Of a stretch of DNA of 20,320 nucleotides, positions 1-9,918 are shown in pieces (position 1 is the first letter of the stretch; every line of letters begins with the position of its first letter). The stretch comes from Ectocarpus siliculosus (taxonomy: Eukaryota; Sar; Phaeophyceae; Ectocarpales; Ectocarpaceae). Under the pieces are notes generated by a model. It searched no databases and had not been told where the DNA came from. It was given only the letters and a program-made list of their open reading frames with translations. The DNA lies in assembly GCA_000310025.1 (NCBI GenBank), contig FN649743.1, forward strand, positions 403,785 to 424,104, given 5' to 3'. The position numbers and the translations under genes were made by a program.

Positions 1-149
1 CCCGCTGATCCCGCGTAGCCCGGGCTGTTGTGGTTGGTGCTTTGGGCGGATTGGTTGCTGTGGTTGCGGCGGGATGACGACCACCTCCCTCTGGCATCGC
101 CCGAGGACCTTTTGATCGGCGGCGAGGGCGGCGGCGTGAACGAGGGCAT
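1..149 (-). CDS. N-terminal fragment of an unidentified Ser/Asn/Pro-rich protein, running off the left edge
   Basis: On the minus strand an ATG at 149-147 opens a frame with no stop for the remaining 49 codons to the window edge. It begins MPSFTPPPSPPIKRSSGD and continues Arg/Ser rich and then Asn/Ser/Gln rich, as in a disordered N-terminal tail. Several codons end in G or C, unlike the AT-richer DNA just upstream (150-240). No domain is visible, so I assign no function. The frame is also open upstream of this ATG through codons that look non-coding (a run of TAC), so I chose the 149 start. It would be divergent from the FKBP gene at 1403. It could be a chance open frame in GC-rich DNA; about even odds. 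Confidence 0.4.
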   Translation of the reverse strand, partial: MPSFTPPPSPPIKRSSGDARGRWSSSRRNHSNQSAQSTNHNSPGYAGSA

Positions 150-1402
150 TATATTGTAATCATTGTTGATCCACGAACAAGTACAGCAGTAGTAGTAGGA
201 GGAGCCGGCGGGGTTAGGACGGCGGGGTTGGGATGAAGCATATCTCTAGTTGAGTTCGTCCGCGCGAAGCGGGAAGGGATGAGGATGGTTGTTCGCTCGC
301 GGGTGTGTGGCATGCACTATTTGCTGGCGTATGCATACTACTACGTGTGCACGCTGCACACGTATATAAATGGTCATTTATGTGTGACAATAAGGAGACA
401 GGTTGTACATATCATAGAGCGGAGCAAAAAAGCGCTGCGCACACTCTTTTGTCATGTTTTGATGCAAAATGGTTGAAAGGGAAAACGAACGAAAAGAAGC
501 TGCTCCTCCCTCCGCGATGGCTCTACTAACTACTGCTCGTTACACCCAGCAGCATTGCAGAGAGAAAAAAGGGCCGGATGCTGCCGGGCGGAGGAAAACG
601 GGGCGTGTGTATGCTCCTGCCATGCAACGGACACACCACAGGCGCATGGAAGTCCCCCCTTCGATGTATGCTTGTTGTTGCAAAAAGAAAGGCGGTCTCT
701 TGCGTATGTGCGTCCCTTCCATATAAAACAACAATGGTGTGGGGGGGAGAGAACGAATTTTCTTTTTTTTTTCGGGCCAAATGGATCCGATTTCGTTCGG
801 GCGTCTCAGCGCTTCCACCACCACCGCTGTGCGGCCATCTCTCTCGTGCCTGCACGGCCCTACAACAAGAACAGAGTAACCGGGTTTTTTTCTCTACACC
901 TACGTCTCCTCACCTCGTGAAGAAGCGCATCTCCCGGGAGAGCAACCGATGATCTCGGCAAAACCGTCAAAGGAGGGGGAGAGACTTTTTGAACACCTAA
1001 ATTGGCTGGAACCCTCCCTCCGTCCGCTGTTGTGCGACCAAGGACCAAGGCCTCGGCAGCCGGCGGCTCCCCTCCAGAGACAGGGAAACACGAGGGGCTG
1101 GGAGCCACCACTCTCCCAGCTTCTGCTGATGCTTCTGCTGCTGTGTCTGCGACAAGGAGAGGCAGCAAGATCCCGGCAGGCTGCTGCTTCCGCGGTGTGT
1201 GCTGACATATAGCAGGAAGCGGAAGAGTCCAAACGCAGCTGCGGCAGGCATGGGGGCACCGCGGCTCGGATTTCTGAAGTTGCTCCACCCCTACGTGTGG
1301 TGTTCCTGCTGCCACGCGGTACAGGTATCACAAGCAATTGAGTGTTCCGTATTCCAAACCAACGTCAACAGCAGGCTAGACTTCGCCTACCTAGCACACA
1401 GC
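150..1402. other. Intergenic region upstream of the FKBP gene
   Basis: This stretch separates the putative minus-strand gene at the left edge from the plus-strand FKBP gene, so it should hold both promoters. Short overlapping open frames occur on both strands, but none shows a recognisable domain, consistent codon bias or a splice-bounded pattern. I see homopolymer runs (T near 763-772), a TATATAAA-like string at 363-369 and no clear core promoter. The 5' untranslated region of the FKBP gene presumably lies at its right end. Confidence 0.4.
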
Positions 1403-4400
1403 ATGATGTCTTTCCTGAAGGTGCTCTTGCTGGCCCTGGCTCTCGTGGCTAGCGTCTTGGCGGGGACGACGCCGGTGAGAACTCAGATGAGCACTCTTTT
1501 TTTTTTTTGCAGCAGCGGCAGCAGCGGCACCAGCGGCAGCAGCGGCAGCAGCGGCAACAAAGAGCTGCGGTGCGGAGGGTTGGACGATCTTCTTCTTTCC
1601 TCCGGCACCAGCAAACAGGCCTTGGTGCCACCTCTTGGCCGTTCGCTCTTGCCCTGTTGGCGATGAGAGCGCACCCTTGTTTTGGGCGCGCATTATGAGA
1701 GGTGGTGTGTACTGACCCTACGTACCTTCCTTTCCTGGGAGTACAAGGTGGATTTTGCGGGAGATCTTATTTTGTTGCTGAACACGATCATCTCTGATCT
1801 CTTGGCTTTTGGAGAGGAGACAGCAGTTTGCCACCACACAAGCTGCGGCCCCTGCTGTAGGCCGGCAGTGGCTGCCGCTCCTGTAGCAGTATCAGCAGCT
1901 GAGAGCTGCTGCTGCTGCTGCTGCTCGGTTGTGTTCCTGAGGAAATTGGGTGGGCGGTTATATGGCGCGTCAAAGCTGACAAGGCTGTCTTGTGCTTCTC
2001 ATCGACGCCTTTGCTCTCTCGATGCCCTCGACAAACAAGCTGTAGTCTACGCAACACGCACCACGTGCGGGGCACTGGTTTAGTGGGTGCTTGAACTTCT
2101 CTTGTGTGCGGTACCGGTTGCTTAACGTGTTGCGTTGCAGAACTATTAAGGGTTGGGTTGTACGTTAGCTTCCATGAGAAAGGGCAGCATTCAAATGCAC
2201 ACACGACGCATCGGTAAAAGCCAGTTACAATGCATTTACTGCTTGTAGATCTGCGCTCCTGTACATGCACTTTCGGACGGAAGGCAGGATTGCCCTCAAA
2301 ATTACCCGCATGAACAACCGGGACATACACATGGCATTCTGTTGCCACAGCAAGGAAGACATGTAGGGTATGCACATCACGAACGCACCCAACAATGCTG
2401 GGATGCGAATACAGAAAGCGCTTGTTCGACAACCGTATGCCATGCTTCAATGTATACTACATACGCGTGCAAACCTCAAAAGACGCATGTATGGATGGAT
2501 CCCGTGTTGACCGCGGGCGTTGCAGGAGGGGAAGGCGTTCCTCGCCGCCAACAAGGACAAGGAGGGCGTCGTCGAGACCGCCTCTGGCCTGCAGTACAAG
2601 GTCCTCAAGTCAGGGGAGGCAGGGGGCAAGACTCCCCTGGTCGGCACCAAGTGCTTGTGCCACTACAGGGGTGAGCGGGGCATTGCGGACAACGGGTTTG
2701 CGACGAATACGCTGTTTCATGGTGTTCCACCCAGGGTTTTCTGCCACAGACCAACTGCCCGTCGTTGTGGGCCTTCGTCCGTACTGTGTACATATGGACG
2801 CCAGTCTTGGAAAGTGAATCGCCCAACACGAGTTTTTCCACAAATCTGCTGTTCCCTGCCTGGACCGTGCAGAAGCTGTTGCCCGTCCCCAATATGACGG
2901 TCCTGCTGTGCAGTCTCTAGAGGAACACCCGCGAAGTGTCGGACAAACAGCTAACAGCTCAGGCAGTGTTTGGGAACAGGCAACAAGCTGACACCCGTGT
3001 TCGAAATATATACCCAGCTGGCAGCAGCGTTTGGGAATAGACAACTAGCTGGCAGCAGCAGTGTTTAGGAATAGACAGCCAGCTGACAGCAGTGTCTGGG
3101 AACAGGGGGTAGAGAGGCGGAAGTAATTAACCCACCCATGAAAGACTTCTAGTGATTCAGCTTCTGCGACACACCGTGGGAGCAAGAAACAGTTTGAGTT
3201 TTTCGACCCAGCCTCGGTACCCTTACATGCAACGGGCGTCCCGAATACTGAAGAGCATGTAAGGCGACCTTCCTGACTTGCGGTAGATGTTGGGGAATCC
3301 AACCTGAGTCCCCGGGGGACTGGTGGTATCAGGATCCCCGAGCTCTGCTTCTGTGGTGCGGTACTTTGAGCAGGAGGGTCACGGGTGTATGTGGTGTGCT
3401 CTTCCTGCTGCTACTACCGCCGTTGCCCCTTTTCCCCCCTCCTGATGGAACTTGTCAACCCCTCGCGATGCTTTCCATGCTCGTTCCGCCGTCCTTGGTG
3501 CTGTGGCATCCGTGTCATATTGCCGCTGCTTCTCCTCCTCGCTATCGGCGTCTTGTTTATTGCTACATCAGTAGTGGCTTGTATGGTCCAATAGAGTGCT
3601 GTTGGCTTCAAGAGATGGTCGGAACAAGCCAACCACGCTGTCTTAAATCCGTATTTTTCTCATGGTCGGGCAAGCAAAAAACTGTTTGTTCCAATTTTCC
3701 CCTTGAATAATCTCTGTCAGACCGTAACCGCTGCTGCTGCCTTCTTGCTGCTTGCGTGTGTATTTCCTCCCCTCTTTTGAAAAGGGACCACCATCACCGG
3801 AGAGGAGTTCGACAGCTCCTTCAAGCGAGGAAAGCCGACCGCGTTTGCGCCCAACCAGGTACATCCCACACGAACAAAGTTAACGCTGTCAAGCTACACA
3901 AAAGCTCTGCTTCCCACTTGTAGTAGTCAACGGCCACTCTTGGCCATTTTCGTAAGACAAACGGTAGGATCGCGCGGCTTTCTTGGGATAACGCAACGAA
4001 TTCATCGCTTTCGAAAGCGACCTGCGTCGGGCGGAATCACTGGTGATACTTCACAAACAGCGGCCCTCGAGATTGTCGCGGAAGGGCTCTCGGGTTGTAA
4101 GAACATTTGTGTGGCTTACGCCGTCCGAAAAATGTAACCCCGCTTGCTGAACGCAATCTTGATGCAGGTGATCAAGGGCTGGACAGAGGCTATGCAAATG
4201 ATGAAGGTGAGAATGTTATCATTGGATATGGAAGAGTAGTCAATACCTTTGTTCGGGTCGTCGCGAGGAATCCCAGTAGGACTGGCTTTGGTTCGTGCAT
4301 GTCGGTGAAGGTATGAATCATGCCGACCTGTCGGACATGGGTTACCCAAGCAACAACTCGAGCGTATTTTATCTTTTCGAAGCTGCACGTTCTTGGTTGA

Positions 4401-5143
4401 CGTCCTTGGCCTAGTGCCGAATAACACAACGGACACAAGAGTCGAACATAAAGAGGTACGGTAGGCTTTCGTGGGCACGCATGGCATTTTTTTTTTGGAG
4501 GGCTCGCTGTCGCCACCAGTACTTGTGTATCCTCTTGCCACGACTGAACTTGAAAACGCGATGTTTCGCTTCGTTGTTCATGTAACCGTCGTATCATATG
4601 TGTGCTGCTGCCCGGATCCGTCCCACGAACTGCAGGAGGGCGACCACTGGGAACTCTACATTCCCTCCGGTGAGATGAACAAGAGGTGGACGGGGGGCGC
4701 CGTGAATGTCCCTCTAGCCACGGCCCCCCCCAGTCACCAGGCAGTCAGTCGCTACGCTTGATCCTCACGGGTTGCAATAAACGCTTCAGTAGGGTCCCGG
4801 AAATGATGTGGCCTCCGGGGTTATGATGGACGATGCTGCCTCTGCCTGCTGTGTGGACTACAGGTGCTGCATGCCCTCTGGTTCGGCTAGTAAGGTGCAC
4901 CTTTCCGCTCAAGGAAAACAGTACCTCCACAAGAACATCCGGTCACTATGTCTTTCTGTCCGGCTAAACACTTGCTTCGTTTCTGTAACCATCGTTGTTC
5001 TCGCCCCCCTCGCTTGACACGCAGAACTCGCCTACGGCGATAGCAAGCGATCGGCGCTCATCACCCCGGGGGCCGTCCTTGTCTTCGAGCTCGAGCTCAT
5101 TGAAGTGCAAGGGCCTGCAGCTCCCGTGTCCGCCGAGCTATAG
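1403..5143 (+). CDS. FKBP-type peptidyl-prolyl cis-trans isomerase with signal peptide, six exons, complete
   Basis: Peptidyl-prolyl isomerase of the FKBP family, predicted to act in the secretory pathway or another membrane-bounded lumen. Exons: 1403-1474, 2526-2670, 3785-3858, 4168-4206, 4636-4669 and 5025-5143 (TAG at 5141). All introns are GT..AG and all phases close (0, 1, 0, 0, 1), giving 160 residues. Residues 1-20 are a signal peptide (MMSFLKV, then Leu/Ala, ending VLA). The FKBP domain covers about 40-152. It has the family's active-site signatures: HYRG (Tyr71), FDSSF (Phe81, Asp82), VIKGW (Val98, Ile99, Trp102), LAYGD (Tyr125) and LVFELEL (Phe142). The segment EGKAFLAANKDKEGV before the domain resembles the lead-in of MIP/FkpA-type FKBPs. 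The strand usually ending in VHYRG here reads CLCHYRG, with two cysteines. The first in-frame ATG is at 1403, with a second directly after it. No plastid ASAFAP-type motif follows the signal peptide, so ER or secretory location is the default. Family assignment is firm; location is inferred. Confidence 0.95.
1510..1556. repeat. GCAGCG-type trinucleotide repeat after a poly-T run, FKBP intron 1
   Basis: A run of T (about 1497-1508) followed by GCAG and then an imperfect CAG/CGG array. It mimics a strong 3' splice site, but the intron it would define with the exon 1 donor at 1475 would be only about 35 bases. The correct FKBP reading resumes at 2526, so I read this as intronic. A second short CTG run is at 1906-1924. 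Confidence 0.6.
2962..3107. repeat. Degenerate tandem repeat, unit about 30-36 bp, FKBP intron 2
   Basis: The phrase GTGTTTGGGAACAG or close variants (GCGTTTGGGAATAG, GTGTTTAGGAATAG, GTGTCTGGGAACAG) recurs four times. The first three are followed by a CAA/CTA/CCAGCTGRCA-like half, and a longer spacer sits between the first two. The array lies wholly inside the 1.1-kb second intron (2671-3784), where I see no exon. Confidence 0.75.
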
Positions 5144-5937
5144 GCGCATCGACCATGCGTCCAACACGGACACGCGGCAGTTATGTAGAATCTAGCAAGC
5201 GAGAGAGGCGTTATATTTTTGGCGTATTATCGTGTTTGCCTTGCAGTTGCCTAGACGGTTGAGAGCAACAAGAGGGGAACAGACAGCTACGTGGCTGGGA
5301 GCTTTTGGCCAGCCCCTTCCTGCGACCAGCTGCGCAAAGTTGTAAATGACGAAAAGTAGTAGGTCGAATCATGTGGTCAAAGACAAACGTCATCAAAGAC
5401 AGTCGAAACGACTTCTCGGAGATTTCACACACCTGTGTGTGGAATCTGTGCAGACGTTTCGTCAGCAATGGGACCATGGACAATGACACGCCACCGGACA
5501 CCGGGTAACCCAGCGTCCCGGGCGCAAGGACTCAGCAAATGCTGATGCTGCTGCAGAACAATCTTCTTAGGACCTCACAGTTGACGCCTTGACTTGCTCA
5601 CAATGTCACTTCTGAGTGGCTCCCCACACTAGGAGCCGAACCGAGAACAGCAATTTACTTTCTGCGTGGTGCGCTGTGGTCAGAGTAGGGTAAGGATAAG
5701 CGAGCAGCTCAAATCGAACCGGACTGGGAACAAGGAACGTCCGAAGGGCTATGTGCGTCAGCCGCGACCAAAATGTGGAGAGGTGGTGGATGACAAAGCT
5801 GGGACGTGAGAGCCGGAAAACCTGAGATAGATGTGTGGTGTACAGCGATCGAAATCTCTTTCGGCGAATGACTATTTCTTTAGCGATTTCACGACGAGTT
5901 CTCTGCCAAACCAGGCACTTCTCGTCAATCAAGCCAG

Positions 5938-6283
5938 CAGCGCGTCACGCAGGCGGTAATTCATCACCTCTTCCCCCCTTCATGCAGCGGAAACATCAAT
6001 TCACATAATCAATTTAAGACGTCAGCCACAACCCCGCTGAGGGGGGACGATTCCCTCCCCAAACGATAAATGGTGTACTCGAGGCAAAACGCTGTTCTAA
6101 GGCGAGCCGCCTGCAACGCGTCACGCAGGCGATAATTCTTCACCTCTTCACCCCTTCATGCAGCGGAAACATGGGATTCAAGACATCAGCCACGACCCCG
6201 CTGAGGGGGAACGAAGCCCTCTCCAAACGATGAATGGAAGATCAATTCAAGGCGAAACGCTGCTCTGAGGCTGGACGCCCCGC
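5938..6283. repeat. Two diverged tandem copies of an element of about 175 bp
   Basis: Copy 1 (about 5938-6111) and copy 2 (about 6112-6283) share, in order: GCGTCACGCAGGCG, TTCATGCAGCGGAAACAT, a GACGTCAGCCAC / GACATCAGCCAC block, ACCCCGCTGAGGGG, CCAAACGAT and AAACGCTG. Small indels separate the blocks. The pair lies between two convergent genes. No open frame spans it, and no terminal inverted repeats or target duplications were seen. Confidence 0.8.
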
Positions 6284-6674
6284 GAAAGGGCAACCAAACC
6301 CGTTCGTCAAAGCAAGCAGGCTTCAGGCGAAACAAAACATAAGATAACAGGAGAGGCAAACTCGCTGTAAATGGGCATGTACCAGCCCGTTCAGACGCAA
6401 AGCGTCCGATAAGCCGTGCAAAAAGTGCCGTTTGAGGTTCCCCCGCAATTTTCTAACGCTCCGACCACCGGGCTTTCCGAACGGCGTAGTATCACACGTG
6501 CTTGCCTCAATTCCCGCTAACCATTCCATGTGCCGGAGCCTCTTCTGTGTGGCGGCTGCCGGCGACGACTAAATCAAGCTACGGCAGCGTTGCCTGGAAC
6601 CCCAGCTTTGAGGCCCAGCAGCATCCGCCAAAGTGGAACCGCATTCCCCCCCCCCCCCTGGTGCCCCATCGGCA

Positions 6675-6676
6675 NN
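6675..6676. other. Two unresolved bases (N) in the assembly
   Basis: The only ambiguous bases in the window, just after a C homopolymer at about 6646-6658. They mark an assembly or base-call uncertainty and fall in no recognised gene. Confidence 0.99.
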
Positions 6677-7277
6677 GGGCGCCCCACCGGCAGCAGCTTT
6701 CCCTCCCTCCTTCTGGGAAAGTAACCGTTATTGCTGCCCCGACAACCCAAAACGCCACACGAGAAGGGGTTGCAAAACGGTAGGGTAGCGCAGGTAGGGT
6801 AAGACAGCAGTTGTCGTCGCTCAGAGGCAAGACTAAGGACGGAGGACTCGAGGTATGGAGGACTCGAAACGGCTCCCCTTCCGCCGCCATACGATGAACC
6901 GAACGCCTCTTCCGAAGACGTCATTGCCGGCGGCGGCGAGGACGGGCAAAAGTTCCGCAACCGTTGAAGGACCCCCCCCCCCCACGCCCTGCGTCCAATG
7001 CCTACCACCGGCAAGCGTGGGCCCACGCACCTTCCTCTTTGACTGGGCAAAAAACGGTGCGGCGTACTGCTGTGCTCCTACCAAAAATCATGGTTCGTCC
7101 TGATTCGAAGCGCAAGGGTAAAAGCAAAAAACGCACTCCGGATGGCGCCGGGAAATGACAATACAACATCACCCACTCACTGTTAAGATTTCACCACATC
7201 CCTTTCGACTGCGCTTTATGTCTCGAACGGGTTGATGTCTTTCTTCGATTGCACGTTGTACATATTTCTAAAATCAC

Positions 7278-9906
7278 CTTGCTCGCGGCTGCTGCCATGT
7301 CGGCGTTTGCCCTCTCCAATGCAGACCTCGTCGCCGGGTTCGCCAGCATCCTGTCCACCGCGGCTTGCGGGGGGTTGCGGATGCGCATGTCGCGGTTCAA
7401 CAGCCTGGGGAAAAAATAAAAAAACGCAAACGGAATAAAGAAGCACCGCAAAAGGTGTGAAACGAACAGGGAAATTACCAAAACACACCCGCTGTTTGAA
7501 TCTATAGAGCAGGTCGAGAAAAAGGACTGCGTGCTCGAGAGGTGGTAGTGGTGTGTGCGGGGCATCGTAAAAGAGAACAGGGCAGGAAGACTGGGCCCAT
7601 ACCAATGGCTACGGGAGGACCTTCGGTAGCATGCACGTCGGACATGGCTACCAAAGCCAGCGGTAGTTGCTACCCCCTGGTTGCCTGAAACTCAAAAATA
7701 ACCCGCCACCCTTCCTGCTCAAGAAGTGGTCTGGTTGCCTCGTTGTGCTGCTATTCCCTTGGCCGTAGGCATTGTTCGCCGCTTGGTCAGGGCAGTTCAT
7801 CTGCTACCTCTCCCTCGGCATTGTACGCTATTCAGACACGGCTTCAGTTTCCATGTAGCTTCGTCCAGCTTTTTGTGGTTTCTCCTCGTCCCACCATCTT
7901 GTTTGCGCGTGTTGTGGTATTCCCGGCAATCATCGTTGGAGCCTTCACTGCTGGTGTACACCATGTGCCCTCATCTGACCGGATATGGGATCCCTTTGGC
8001 GGCCGATTCCTCCGCAGGAATCCATTTCTGATACGACCACAGGATACCAACCATGAGTTCTTCCGGCTCCAAACAAAATAACGGCTGGTACACAGCACCT
8101 TGCCGTTGGGAAAGTAACCGGCAAGTTGTGAGGTCGAGCTATCACACTCAGAACGCGATCGACCCAACATGGTTGAAAGCGGTAAGGCTGCCACGTCAGA
8201 TGATGGATGTGGCGCGGCGAGGTCGTGGTGGCGGAGAAGCCTAAGGCTAGGCAAGCCAACACGCCGTCCGAATCACCATCGTGGAAGGTTTGAGTGGCGG
8301 CCAACAAATTACCCGCCTCGTCATCCCAAGCCAACACACATCTACGCCGACTGTGCTATTCCACACCCCGCATATTACTTCATCGGGGTTTGGTTCAGAA
8401 GGAAGCTCACGAAGCCTTCGCCCTTCCAGCACAATTCTGCGGTATTTCGCAGAACGTTCGATCGCCTCTGCCTTACGTTGGGTACGCTCCATACTTCCGT
8501 GCTAATTCGGTCGGCGTGTGTGTGTGGCTTTCCGCTTGCTCGCCGCCACACGTCCATCCGCACAGGTGAGATTACGTGTCAGCCATGCTGCTTTCAACCA
8601 TACTGGATCCGTCGCGTTCTGAGCGTGACTCGTATGTCGCATACCTCACAACACGTCGACTGCCTTCCCTGCGGAAGTCTGCTGTGTGTCAGCCATTGTT
8701 TGCTTCGGGCGGGAATAACTCATGGCTGCTATCCTATGGCTGGGTCGGAAATGGGTTACAGCAGATAATATGGCCGGCGAAATCGCGTCCCATTTACCGT
8801 CACATCAGGGTACATTACCGCAATCAGGGTACGATTCTGGAGAAAAGTTGCCGTCGCAGGGTGTACCCCGGGCTACTTGGGACACGGCGACACGGCACGA
8901 TGAAATTGGACGTTGACCAATCGGCTGGGCTCATTTGACGCTGCCAAACTGTCTGCACCAAGCTGAAAGTCGTTTTTCGACCCCGGGGTACAATATATAC
9001 CCTGATGTGTCGTTTGCCGTACTTCAAAACATAAACATGCCTCCGAGTTCGGCCGAAGGCGGACGTCTTTTCCTGGAATTCAACGATTTCTCTGAAGATA
9101 AACAAACGCACGGACGATTCCCTCATTTCACGACGGCGTCGACGAAGAGATGTCAGAGTGCCTAATTTCTTTCGGCGCTGTGTTTTATCACAGGAAAATT
9201 TCTGCGCTGCCATCCCACGATCAAACTTTCGTCGAACGCCAATGACAAAAGGCTCTGACATCTCATTGTCCACGCCATCGTGAAAAGAGGGAGTCGTCCT
9301 CGACAGACGTTGGGGAGATTGCACCTTTATGAAGGTGGTCTCCACACTGAGACTGGCTTCTTTGCATAGACCAGCCGGTCAGCGCGGTCGATGCTAGCAA
9401 CAAAGACACAGTTCACATGGACACCTAACCTCCCCCATGATGGCCCTGTGAGTACACCCCTGTGAGTACACCCCATGATGCCCCGCTCACGGGGCCCCAG
9501 ATCACGACCTTAAGAAACATTTCCCGTTCTTGGCCGCAATGAGACTGACGTCTTTTGATTGGTCAGCTGGTTACCGCGGTCGGTGCTATTTGATACACAC
9601 ACACAAACACACGGACGGAATCCCAGATCATGGCCTCCAGGAAAAGGTTTCTGCTTTCAACCGCACTGAGACTGACGTCTGTGTGCGCGTGACGCCTTTT
9701 CATCGGCCAGCTGGTTGCCGCGGTCAATGCCAATAACCGACACACACACACGTTAGCGTGGGGGCTTACATGTAATCGAAGTCATCCAGGCCGATGAGCC
9801 TGTCCGTGCGGCCGACCGTCAGGTAGTTCGTCAACGACATGAGCCCGGATACGCCGCCCATGGCGACCGTGATGATGGCAAGCGGCGGCGCGGATTGCCA
9901 CGGCAT
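7278..9906 (-). CDS. NDUFA1-like (MWFE-like) accessory subunit of mitochondrial complex I; C-terminus unresolved
   Basis: Probable small membrane-arm subunit of NADH:ubiquinone oxidoreductase in the inner mitochondrial membrane. Minus-strand exons: 9906-9770 and 7404-7278. The first encodes MPWQSAPPLAIITVAMGG, a hydrophobic span to about residue 30, then a GRTDRLIGLDDFDY segment. Its donor (AT|GTAAGC) splits a Met codon in phase 2. The second exon has a long pyrimidine tract before its acceptor, CCCCAG. Joined, they read FDYM-LLNRDMRIR, matching the family pattern of one N-terminal membrane helix followed by a charged W/Y-x(2-3)-E/N-RD-x-R segment. The two exons give 88 residues, already longer than the roughly 65-70 typical of the family, with an Ala-rich tail. 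After AAAASK there is a possible donor (GTGATT at 7277). Without splicing the frame ends at 7191. Just upstream of the ATG, at 9919-9920, a strong acceptor (CT-rich tract, then CCAG) suggests an upstream exon, probably 5' UTR. Family call is good, not certain. Confidence 0.72.
7950..8815. repeat. Large diverged inverted repeat (fold-back) in the NDUFA1-like intron
   Basis: The left arm (about 7950-8245) read on the minus strand matches the right arm (about 8520-8815) on the plus strand. Shared blocks include GCTTTCAACCAT, GCGTTCTGAG-GTGA, ACCTCACAAC, AACTCATGG-TG-TATCCT-TGG and TCCCAT-T-CCGTCA-AT-AGGG. By eye the arms are roughly three-quarters identical with a few indels, around a loop of about 275 bases. 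The translated arms also resemble each other, but no intact gene is present. It looks like a decayed fold-back or MITE-like element, or an old inverted duplication. Confidence 0.75.
9343..9738 (+). repeat. Three copies of a dispersed repeat with core TGAGACTGACGTCTTTT..GGTCAGC
   Basis: Copies at about 9343-9398, 9532-9588 and 9655-9738 share CTGAGACTGACGTC, a CATTGGTCAGC-like block, then GGTTACCGCGGTCGGTGC or close variants. The second and third copies also share flanking AC-rich and CAGATCATGGCC-like sequence, making a tandem arrangement of about 125 bp. They lie in the single intron of the NDUFA1-like gene. A shorter direct repeat, CTGTGAGTACACCCC, occurs twice at about 9446-9474. Confidence 0.75.
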
Positions 9907-9918
9907 CTTGGAAGCGTT

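Larger units (their letters stand above)
5144..7277. other. Convergent 3' region between the FKBP and NDUFA1-like genes
   Basis: More than 2 kb with no exon I can support on either strand. It should contain both 3' untranslated regions. It also holds the tandem duplication at 5938-6283, a two-base N gap at 6675-6676 after a C homopolymer, and another C run near 6971-6982. A last exon of the minus-strand complex I gene could be hidden here. Open frames at 6574-7103 overlap one another on both strands without a domain. Confidence 0.5.

Noticed and set aside
1199-1666. Uninterrupted 155-codon frame through FKBP exon 1 into a Ser/Gly repeat
   Set aside because: It reads through the exon 1 donor (CCG|GTGAGA). 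Its Ser-Gly run is the GCAGCG microsatellite, whereas splicing at 1474 to 2526 gives a normal FKBP.
7297-7419. Plus-strand frame starting MSAFALSNADLVAGF
   Set aside because: It looks protein-like only because it is antisense to the NDUFA1-like second exon, whose minus-strand reading is confirmed by splice phase and motif.
8824-9345. Minus-strand open frame of 173 codons in the NDUFA1-like intron
   Set aside because: Arg/Ser-rich with no recognisable motif, and it borders the inverted repeat. It might be a remnant of a mobile element, but nothing in it supports that.
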